From NCBI GenBank assembly GCA_028693555.1, contig JAQUVD010000005.1:1-64000 (forward strand): a stretch of 64,000 nt of DNA, written 5' to 3'. The notes under the pieces were generated by a model that had not been told where the DNA came from, made no database searches, and saw only the letters and a list, made by a program, of their open reading frames with translations. Position 1 is the first letter of the stretch. Each line of letters starts with the position of its first letter. This stretch comes from Hespellia sp. (GTDB lineage: Bacteria; Bacillota; Clostridia; Lachnospirales; Lachnospiraceae). Both the position numbers and the translations under genes were made by a program. Below are positions 1 to 9,070 of this stretch, piece by piece.

Positions 1-123
1 ACTTCGCTACACCACTTCCTCCATCCATGCCATTACTGGCACCAACTTGTGGTTCACTACACTTGGCGGTAAATACCCGTGGTCAGACTTTCACTGACTA
101 GATTAGTGCCATGCTTGGCACAC
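1..123 (-). mobile_element. Group II intron (class C-like), 5' end, runs off window
   Basis: Read on the minus strand, the sequence from 123 downward starts GTGTGCC and continues AGCATGGCAC, then GTGAAAGTC. This is the start and early domain I pattern of bacterial group IIC introns such as the Oceanobacillus iheyensis one, which begins GUGUGCC, then GGCAUGG, then GUGAGAGUC. Class C introns typically insert just downstream of intrinsic terminator hairpins, and a strong hairpin (125-170) lies directly upstream of the proposed 5' splice site. Only about 120 nt are inside the window, so the reverse transcriptase/maturase, domain V and the 3' boundary cannot be seen. The call rests on recalled consensus and on the position behind the hairpin. 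Confidence 0.7.
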
Positions 124-124
124 A

Positions 125-170
125 GTAAAAGGCAAACGAATCAGCAATTCTGCGACTCGTCCGCCTTTAC
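125..170 (-). terminator. Terminator hairpin, probable intron insertion motif
   Basis: The arms GTAAAGGC and GCCTTTTAC extend inward through ACGA/TCGT with G-U pairs, giving a stem of about 17 bp around the loop GCAGAATTGC. It lies just after the stop codon of the gene ending at 173 and reads into a short T-rich stretch before the intron. It serves that gene as terminator and fits the stem-loop target of class C group II introns. Confidence 0.7.
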
Positions 171-172
171 AC

Positions 173-742
173 TTATTGATATGCTTTTTGCAATTCCGCC
201 AATGCAAAGTCCAGGTCCGAATCGGCTTCTCTCGCTTTTGTATATTGATCTTCAACTGTCTGAATCAGCTCCTGAACTTCCTCTTCCTGAGAAATCTCAG
301 AAACCTCCTGCTGCAAGGTCTCGTTTTCTGAGATATCTGCTATCTCATACGCATCCGGTCCTGTGCTTCTTACATAGAAACTCTCCATGCCCGGAAGCAG
401 GGTCGTGACATCCGGAATCTTCATCTGATAAGTCGCATATGTAATGTAATCACCTTCGACTTCAGCCGGCATTGTATAGACCATAATGTTCTCGTAGCTG
501 TTCACAAACTGCTGTTCATTTGTCTTCTGTGCATAATACTGCTGTATCAATGCATTCACTTTTGTATACTTATTCTTCTCTAATTGTGTATCTTCCGATG
601 CTTTCTGATTTGTCTTCAATTCCAGCATCGTCTCCTCGGTAGTATGGTCAGCAACAGAGCTGTCTTTGGTTAAAAAGAAACCCAGTGTCCCCATAAGTAC
701 TAATGCAAGTACCATGGCGGCGATCACTTTTAACCGTCCCAT
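173..742 (-). CDS. Membrane-anchored extracytoplasmic protein, unknown function
   Basis: I do not recognise this 189-residue protein. It starts MGRLKV and has one hydrophobic segment at about residues 5-25, followed by a hydrophilic, acidic, coiled-coil-prone domain. This is the plan of a protein held by an uncleaved signal anchor with its body outside the cell. The middle part (residues about 60-150) resembles in size a small NTF2-like or DUF4440-like fold, but no motif supports that. The ATG at 742 is preferred over an upstream in-frame start because AGGAGG lies just before it, and the longer form would run back into tRNA-Arg. It ends at a hairpin followed by a group II intron. tRNA-Arg is directly upstream. 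Confidence 0.75.
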   Translation of the reverse strand: MGRLKVIAAMVLALVLMGTLGFFLTKDSSVADHTTEETMLELKTNQKASEDTQLEKNKYTKVNALIQQYYAQKTNEQQFVNSYENIMVYTMPAEVEGDYITYATYQMKIPDVTTLLPGMESFYVRSTGPDAYEIADISENETLQQEVSEISQEEEVQELIQTVEDQYTKAREADSDLDFALAELQKAYQ

Positions 743-764
743 TCTTACCTCCTTTATATAAATG

Positions 765-836
765 CACGTCTGGGCGGAGTCGAACCGCCGCACCTGCCTC
801 CGGAGGGCAGTGCTCTATCCACTGAGCTACAGACGC
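765..836 (-). tRNA. tRNA-Arg (anticodon CCG)
   Basis: A full cloverleaf can be folded: acceptor GCGTCTG with CAGACGT, D arm GCTC..GAGC, anticodon stem CTGCC/GGCAG with loop CTCCGGA (anticodon CCG, decoding CGG), and T arm GGCGG-TTCGACT-CCGCC. The discriminator base is G and CCA is not encoded. It lies between the DUF5688 gene and the membrane-protein gene on the same strand. Confidence 0.95.
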
Positions 837-841
837 TTAAT

Positions 842-876
842 AAAGCATTCGAATCTGAATAAAATTCGAATGCTTT
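842..876 (-). terminator. Terminator-like hairpin after the DUF5688 gene
   Basis: A perfect 13-bp inverted repeat (AAAGCATTCGAAT and its complement) around a 9-nt loop lies between the DUF5688 gene and tRNA-Arg. The T-run after it is short, so termination may be partial and tRNA-Arg may be reached by readthrough. Confidence 0.55.
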
Positions 877-897
877 GTAATATTAGCACAATTCAGC

Positions 898-1791
898 TCA
901 AAAGTAAAGAGCTTTGCTGACCCTGTCGTAGTAATATGCATGATTGCCAAGAATTTCTTCCTGTTCTACCTGTGTCTGATTCACTTCCTGAATCGTTTTA
1001 TCTAATTCCTCCCGCCGGATGTTCTCACCATTGCAGACAAGAATCACTTCGTGAATGCTGCTTGGAAGAACATAAAAGCTTGTCTGTAGTTTTTCCGCTA
1101 TCATTTCCAGAACATGGTCATACGCTATAACCGCTGCACCCAGATTCCTGATTTCATTTGTCAGAACATACATTTCCCCTGTCACTTCCTCTACAGACTC
1201 TTCCACTTCACTGTATTCAGCGAATAGCTCTTTGATTACCTCCCCAATGGGAAGAAGTGTTGCCGGCATAAGCCGCCGTCCATTTCTTTGTGCGATTTCA
1301 TATAGTTCATCCAGATTCACACCCCACATTTTTCGCATGGACTCCGTAATCAGAATGGTTGCACTTCCACCTTTTCGAACATCAAGAAGTACATAAAACA
1401 CAAGTACAAGATCCTGATACTCAATATAAGGTACTGTTTCTAATAGTTTTTTATTTTTCTCTCTGTTTATTAGCTTAAACAGGATTTTATCTTTCAGATT
1501 TTCGTACTTCTGAATTGTTTGAACATCGAATGATTCTTCATAACGTACTTCATGATAAACCCGATCAATCTTCTTTACAATTTCTTCTATCGACCTCCCA
1601 TTCTGGTATTGTTTGTAGAACTCTTCCAGATAAATGGTTGGAGAAATATTCACATTTTTCTTCGTAATTGTGATCCCCTGTTTTTCCAATCCATTATTTT
1701 TTACAGTTCTATGTAAAGTAACTGCAATATCATCTGAAAATCTTTCGCTCAATCCTCTTTCTACTGCACCTAAAAACGTTTCGTAATTCAT
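898..1791 (-). CDS. DUF5688 family protein
   Basis: This 297-residue soluble protein matches my memory of the DUF5688 family, which is common in Lachnospiraceae and often present in several copies per genome. The N-terminal part (about residues 1-100) carries the family pattern of a helical start, a KNNG..KQGI.I....N.SPTIYLE stretch and a repeated acidic/basic helix. No catalytic motif or membrane segment is visible, so the function is unknown. The start at 1791 is preceded by GGAAAGGTGAAGT, an acceptable ribosome site. The gene stands alone, with a 16-bp palindrome about 55-70 nt upstream and a hairpin downstream. Confidence 0.75.
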   Translation of the reverse strand: MNYETFLGAVERGLSERFSDDIAVTLHRTVKNNGLEKQGITITKKNVNISPTIYLEEFYKQYQNGRSIEEIVKKIDRVYHEVRYEESFDVQTIQKYENLKDKILFKLINREKNKKLLETVPYIEYQDLVLVFYVLLDVRKGGSATILITESMRKMWGVNLDELYEIAQRNGRRLMPATLLPIGEVIKELFAEYSEVEESVEEVTGEMYVLTNEIRNLGAAVIAYDHVLEMIAEKLQTSFYVLPSSIHEVILVCNGENIRREELDKTIQEVNQTQVEQEEILGNHAYYYDRVSKALYF

Positions 1792-1844
1792 ACTTCACCT
1801 TTCCGGTACGGCGCACACTATTTTTTTGAAACTGTTGGAACTTT

Positions 1845-1860
1845 TGACACGAACGTGTCA
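1845..1860. promoter_or_regulatory. Perfect 16-bp palindrome upstream of the DUF5688 gene
   Basis: TGACACGAACGTGTCA is fully self-complementary and lies 54-69 nt upstream of the DUF5688 start codon. It is a plausible operator or hairpin in the 5' leader. No regulator can be assigned from the sequence. Confidence 0.4.
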
Positions 1861-1940
1861 TGATGTGATAAAATACTGGAACAAATATTATGTATCTAAA
1901 GTATATCGGATTATTCTCGCAAATGCAATCTTTATTTTTA

Positions 1941-1975
1941 TAAAAAATCCTCATTCCATATAGAATGAGGATTTT
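1941..1975 (-). terminator. Terminator after efp
   Basis: An 11-bp stem AATCCTCATTC/GAATGAGGATT with a 6-nt loop, followed on the minus strand by a T-run, sits 8 nt after the efp stop codon. It is a classic intrinsic terminator. Confidence 0.9.
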
Positions 1976-1983
1976 GCATATTC

Positions 1984-2550
1984 TTAGTTTGCACGTGAAA
2001 GGTATTCTCCTGTACGTGTATCAATCTTAATCTTTTCACCCTGATCAACAAACAATGGCACGTTAACCTGTGCACCTGTCTCAACAGTTGCCGGCTTTGT
2101 AGCTCCCTGCGCTGTGTTGCCCTTGAATCCAGGCTCTGTCTCTGTAATAACAAGTTCCACTGTAATTGGTGGTTCTACTGCAAATACTTTTCCCTGGTAT
2201 GAGCTCACCGATACGGACTCGTTCTCTTTCACAAATTTCATAGAATCAACAACATCGTCTGCGTTTACAGCGATCTGCTCATATGACTCTGTGTCCATAA
2301 AGTAATATAAATCTCCATCATTGTACAGATATTCCATTGGCTTTCTTTCGATAAATGCTTCCTCAAATGACTCTGACGGACGGAATGTTGTCTCTGTTAC
2401 ACCGCCATTCATAATGTCTTTTAATTTTACACGAACAAAGGCTGCTCCTTTCCCCGGTTTTACATGCATAAAGTCAATTACCTGACATACTTTACCATCA
2501 ATCTCTAATGTCATACCATTTCTAAAATCACCTGCTGATTTTGTTGCCAT
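1984..2550 (-). CDS. efp: Translation elongation factor P
   Basis: EF-P binds between the P and E sites of stalled ribosomes and promotes peptide bonds at polyproline stretches. The protein has 188 residues, the usual length, and shows the three beta-barrel domains, with the KOW-like N-terminal domain carrying KPGKG at 31-35. Lys34 is at the loop tip that is modified in other bacteria (B. subtilis Lys32 region), but which modification occurs here cannot be told. The start at 2550 (MATKSAGD) follows a GGAGG site. An upstream in-frame start would add ten residues not found in the family. The gene is monocistronic, closed by a strong terminator, with yqeG upstream on the same strand. Confidence 0.97.
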   Translation of the reverse strand: MATKSAGDFRNGMTLEIDGKVCQVIDFMHVKPGKGAAFVRVKLKDIMNGGVTETTFRPSESFEEAFIERKPMEYLYNDGDLYYFMDTESYEQIAVNADDVVDSMKFVKENESVSVSSYQGKVFAVEPPITVELVITETEPGFKGNTAQGATKPATVETGAQVNVPLFVDQGEKIKIDTRTGEYLSRAN

Positions 2551-2644
2551 TTTATAAATCCTCCTTAATCGCGCCAACACGGCACTTTACGTTCTTTTCA
2601 CTTTTATAATTCTATAATAGATTGCGCCTTTTTTCAACCCTTTT

Positions 2645-3157
2645 CTACCTGGAAGAAGTCTTATTTTGCTTTTTCCTGTAAAAATATAAAACAATTTTTT
2701 CCAAATATCGTTTTAAAACAATCTGAATCTCTTCTTTTGGATGAATCGGTTTCACAAGAATATTACGCATCCCCGTCCTCTTCGCACCATATACATCCGT
2801 AAAGAGCTGGTCACCGATAAAGACGGTGTTCGAACAGTCTGTCCCCATAATCTCCATTGCCTTCCGGTAATTCTTTCTAGAAGGCTTATGTGCATTGAAA
2901 ATATAATTTGTTCCGATTTCCTCATTAAACATCTTCACACGAGGTTCCTGATTGTTTGAAATAAGGCAGGAGACAAAGCCGATTTCCCGCAGTCTCACAA
3001 ACAGTTCTTTTGCGCGTGCATCAGCCGGCGCACCGTGCGGAACCAGTGTGTTATCAATATCAAATATCACACCTCTATATCCTTCTTTATAAAGTTGTTC
3101 AAACGGAATCACATATGTAGAAGCCACATAATCGTCCGGAAAAAACTTATCAAACAT
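2645..3157 (-). CDS. yqeG: YqeG-type HAD-superfamily (IIIA) phosphatase
   Basis: This protein of about 170 residues has the HAD motif I DIDNTLV at about residues 33-39, motif II in LISNNQE, and motif III/IV in KPSRK and FIGDQLFTDVYGA. These assign it to the YqeG family of small HAD phosphatases. In Bacillus yqeG starts the yqeH/aroE ribosome-assembly operon, but the substrate is not established. It has a basic C-terminal tail. The ATG at 3157 is preferred, with a GTG at 3160 as alternative. The aroK-fusion stop codon overlaps or abuts this start, so translation is probably coupled. Confidence 0.9.
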   Translation of the reverse strand: MFDKFFPDDYVASTYVIPFEQLYKEGYRGVIFDIDNTLVPHGAPADARAKELFVRLREIGFVSCLISNNQEPRVKMFNEEIGTNYIFNAHKPSRKNYRKAMEIMGTDCSNTVFIGDQLFTDVYGAKRTGMRNILVKPIHPKEEIQIVLKRYLEKIVLYFYRKKQNKTSSR

Positions 3158-3159
3158 CA

Positions 3160-3942
3160 CTACGCATCCATTTCATTAATCTTTGTTATCAGTTCTTCAC
3201 AGATTTCCATAACACTCTTGTTGTCTGTATGAATCACAACATCTGCTGCTTTTTCATACTGTTCACGTCTCTTTTCCATCAGAACAGAAATAAAGTCAAT
3301 GTTCTTATTCCCATTCAGGATCGGACGGTCATCGCTGTCTTTGACGCGGTGCAGAATCGTCTCTGGATTTGCCGTAAGAAGCACCACACGCCCATTCTTT
3401 TTCATCTCGGCTACATTGCGCTCACGAAGTGCTGCTCCACCACCACACGAAATAACCGTATTCGTCTTTTTCTGAAGATCAATCAAAAGCTGTGTCTCTA
3501 ACTGGCGGAAATATTCTTCCCCATATGTTGTAAAAATATCCGGAATACTCATCTCTTCTGTCTCTGCGATACGCTGATCCATCTCAACAACATCCATCGC
3601 GAAACAAGTGTTCAAATATTCAGAAACTGTAGTTTTTCCAGCCCCCATGAAACCAATCAGTACAATATTGTAAGGGAATAGCTTACGTGCCTGAATTCTC
3701 TTACTATTATGCACAATTCGTTTAAACACATCCGCAATCTCAACCTGATACTTATTGTCCTGTAGCTTCTGACGAAGCATTGCCTGCTGCTTTTCTTCCT
3801 GAGACGGCTGTATAATAGGCATACCGTATTCTTCCTTATATGCCATAATCTTTTCAACAATACTGTTTCTTTCAACAAGTGCATCGATCAGTTTGTCATC
3901 GCAGAGCGACAATTGCTCTCTGTACATCTCTAAATCGTTCAT
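3160..3942 (-). CDS. aroK: Chorismate mutase (AroQ type)-shikimate kinase fusion
   Basis: The protein has two domains. Residues 1-88 align with AroQ-type chorismate mutase (chorismate to prephenate): Arg8, Arg25, Lys36, Ser80 and Gln84 match E. coli P-protein Arg11, Arg28, Lys39, Ser84 and Gln88, but Arg51 is replaced by Gln48 and Asp48 by Gln45. Residues 92-258 are shikimate kinase, with Walker A GFMGAGKT at 97-104, the shikimate-binding VEMDQRI and CGGGAALR segments and the lid arginine in DDRPIL. The kinase half looks fully competent. The mutase half may have altered activity or act in allosteric control. The downstream gene yqeG is coupled to it. Confidence 0.93.
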   Translation of the reverse strand: MNDLEMYREQLSLCDDKLIDALVERNSIVEKIMAYKEEYGMPIIQPSQEEKQQAMLRQKLQDNKYQVEIADVFKRIVHNSKRIQARKLFPYNIVLIGFMGAGKTTVSEYLNTCFAMDVVEMDQRIAETEEMSIPDIFTTYGEEYFRQLETQLLIDLQKKTNTVISCGGGAALRERNVAEMKKNGRVVLLTANPETILHRVKDSDDRPILNGNKNIDFISVLMEKRREQYEKAADVVIHTDNKSVMEICEELITKINEMDA

Positions 3943-4038
3943 TTTACTCTCCTACATTCCTGTTTATTCATGACAACTGCGACCAGAGCCGGACAATCAG
4001 AATCCAGCGCAGAGCCGCAGTTTATATTTCATTATTAA

Positions 4039-5553
<1,515 letters not shown>

Positions 5554-5601
5554 TTACGTGCGAATGTCAATAAAAAATTTGCTGTGGTATGTTTTAAATT
5601 C

Positions 5602-5643
5602 AAGACATCCGATTTTTAAGACATCCGCTATTTAAGACATCCG
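5602..5643. repeat. Three 16-bp tandem direct repeats beside the structured element
   Basis: AAGACATCCG occurs at 5602, 5618 and 5634 with an exact 16-nt period; the variable part of each unit is six A/T-rich bases. The third unit runs directly into the left arm of the structured repeat element at 5643. The second copy of that element, near 41.4 kb, also has three direct repeats with a similar period in the same place. Confidence 0.8.
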
Positions 5644-5774
5644 CTACGAACCAGCTATCTCGATTCCGCTTCGCTTCATCTCGATAGATGGCTGTCGCCA
5701 TTATAACAAAAGAAAGTGCGCGGGAATATGCGAGCATATTCCCGTGCACTTTTTTCATTATACTGGCTCGTAGC
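5643..5774. repeat. Structured repeat element, copy 1 (groEL 3' side)
   Basis: Order on the plus strand: outer arm GCTACGAACCAG (5643-5654); conserved core (5659-5683) containing CCGCTTCGCTTCATCTCG; small hairpin ATGGC-TGTC-GCCAT (5688-5701); long hairpin (5702-5762) with arms through AAGTGCGCGGGAATATGC; outer arm CTGGCTCGTAGC (5763-5774), which pairs with the first. The whole can fold as one multi-branched structure. It starts four bases after the groEL stop codon, so the long hairpin may also end groESL transcription. A second copy (41416-41545) has the same order with the same core. Function and mobility are unknown. Confidence 0.75.
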
Positions 5775-5778
5775 TAGA

Positions 5779-7407
<1,629 letters not shown>

Positions 7408-7422
7408 TCATCATCCTCCTGC

Positions 7423-7766
<344 letters not shown>

Positions 7767-7777
7767 CCCATAGATAT

Positions 7778-7806
7778 AAAATATCACTCTGCAATTCATT
7801 TGTCAA
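7778..7806 (-). promoter_or_regulatory. SigA promoter of groESL
   Basis: TTGACA (7806-7801) is followed by a 17-nt spacer and TATTTT (7783-7778) on the minus strand. The start point would fall at or just before the CIRCE operator, the usual geometry for HrcA repression. Confidence 0.8.
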
Positions 7807-7829
7807 CCGAGTTTATAATTATTTTATGG

Positions 7830-8144
7830 TTATTTTTTGCTCGTTTTCTGACTGCTGTAGAAGCCGTTCTCAATTTTGAAAATCAGAACATTTCCAGTCT
7901 CATCGTGAAAGCGTTCTTTGACAACACCGGTACAGGTGACGATCTCTGTTTTCGTAAGAATATCACATCTGTATTTGGCATCAAGCTGAATTGTCTGCAG
8001 CTCTTCCTTTTCCAGCGAGAGACGAATATAGTCCTCCTCCGGATCATAACGGAGCACTTTACAAATGTGTATCCCCTCATCCGGAAGGGCACTGATAATA
8101 ACCGCTTTCTCCATTTTTAGTTCCACTTTACTTCCTTCAAACAT
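7830..8144 (-). CDS. Small beta-rich protein, possibly YcgR N-domain-like
   Basis: This 104-residue protein has no membrane segment. Its alternating beta pattern (an EGSKVEL start, V.RYDPEEDYIRL.L, a turn, then CTGVVKERF and a terminal strand) recalls the N-terminal domain of YcgR-type flagellar brake proteins, without a PilZ domain behind it. The resemblance is weak and the function is unassigned. A clear GGAGGT site precedes the ATG at 8144. It follows codY after a hairpin (8168-8189), so it may be expressed by readthrough from codY. Confidence 0.75.
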   Translation of the reverse strand: MFEGSKVELKMEKAVIISALPDEGIHICKVLRYDPEEDYIRLSLEKEELQTIQLDAKYRCDILTKTEIVTCTGVVKERFHDETGNVLIFKIENGFYSSQKTSKK

Positions 8145-8167
8145 GATGTACCTCCAATCAAGAGAAA

Positions 8168-8189
8168 GGGTATCAGATTTCTGATACCC
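8168..8189 (-). terminator. Hairpin after codY
   Basis: A perfect 9-bp stem GGGTATCAG/CTGATACCC with a 4-nt loop lies six bases after the codY stop. The following CTTTCTC is only partly T-rich, so this may be a partial terminator between codY and the small gene that follows. Confidence 0.7.
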
Positions 8190-8195
8190 TCTATC

Positions 8196-8975
8196 TTACT
8201 TTTTTTCTTTTTTTATTCGATCTAATTCCGTGAAAATATAACTGTTCACAACCTTAATGTATGTACCCTTCATTCCAGACGAGCGAGATTCAATGACCCC
8301 TGCACTCTCGAACTTGCGAAGTGCATTCACAATCACAGACCTTGTGATTCCAACCCGGTCAGCAATTTTACTTGCAACCAGAATTCCCTCTGTGCCATCT
8401 AACTCATCGAAGATATGAATGATAGCCTCCAACTCCGAGTAGGAAAGCGTATTGATTGCAGATTCAACAATATGTTCTTTTCTGGATTCTTCAGCACTCT
8501 CTTCGTTGACCGAGCGGAGCATCTCAAGCCCCACCACGGCTGTGCCGTATTCGCTGAGGATAATATCATCAATCTCATATAATGCGTTCTGTTTATAAAT
8601 GAATAAGGTACCCAGTCTTTCTCCTGCAATGTTGATCGGAGTAATGATAACCTGGTAGCCCTTCACAGCGTCCTGAGAAAAACCAAGCGTCTGAAGGTTC
8701 ACATTCTCTTTTGTCGACAAAATACTGAGAAGTCTTTCATTGAGCATTTCGTCAATATGACTGCCCACAGACTCTGCCAATAACTCTTTGATTTGTTCCA
8801 CGTCATCTGACTGACTAATCCCAAGAATTTTTCCCTTTTTACTTACTACTATAACATTTGAATTCAAAATCTCTGTCATAACTTCACAAATATCATTGAA
8901 CACAACCTTGCTTGAATTATTGTTATGGAGTAATTTGTTGATTTTTCTTGTCTTATCTAATAATTGTACGCTCAT
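8196..8975 (-). CDS. codY: GTP- and branched-chain amino acid-sensing regulator CodY
   Basis: CodY is the global repressor of stationary-phase and nutrient-scavenging genes in low-GC Gram-positives; it senses isoleucine/valine/leucine and GTP. The 259-residue protein has the N-terminal GAF domain (about 1-155), a linker helix, and the C-terminal winged helix with the recognition segment ASKIADRVGITRSVIVNALR at 201-220. Length and motifs are canonical. It is downstream of topA, recalling the Bacillus order dprA-topA-trmFO-xerC-clpQY-codY with the middle genes absent. It has its own promoter just after the topA stop. Confidence 0.98.
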   Translation of the reverse strand: MSVQLLDKTRKINKLLHNNNSSKVVFNDICEVMTEILNSNVIVVSKKGKILGISQSDDVEQIKELLAESVGSHIDEMLNERLLSILSTKENVNLQTLGFSQDAVKGYQVIITPINIAGERLGTLFIYKQNALYEIDDIILSEYGTAVVGLEMLRSVNEESAEESRKEHIVESAINTLSYSELEAIIHIFDELDGTEGILVASKIADRVGITRSVIVNALRKFESAGVIESRSSGMKGTYIKVVNSYIFTELDRIKKEKK

Positions 8976-9032
8976 AGCTCGCCTCCGGCTTTTATTGTAT
9001 ATACAAATTCTACTTTTTCGAGATGTATTGCT

Positions 9033-9061
9033 ATATTATCATACAATTCAAGAATTTTCAA
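9033..9061 (-). promoter_or_regulatory. SigA promoter of codY
   Basis: TTGAAA (9061-9056), 17-nt spacer, TAATAT (9038-9033) on the minus strand, in the 95-nt gap between topA and codY. The -35 region overlaps GAAAATTC, which resembles half of a CodY box (AATTTTC-N-GAAAATT), so autoregulation is possible but the match is incomplete. Confidence 0.6.
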
Positions 9062-9070
9062 TGCGGTTTT

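Noticed and set aside
79-408. A plus-strand protein-coding gene
   Set aside because: It crosses the group II intron end, the terminator hairpin and the antisense of the membrane-protein gene, and has no ribosome site.
3975-4021. A terminator between guaB and the aroK fusion
   Set aside because: ACTGCG/CGCAGT can pair and the inside is partly complementary, but there is no T-run on the minus strand, so I did not list it.
5602-5643. A short CRISPR array
   Set aside because: Three 10-nt repeats with 6-nt spacing are far too short for CRISPR repeats and spacers, and there are no cas genes.
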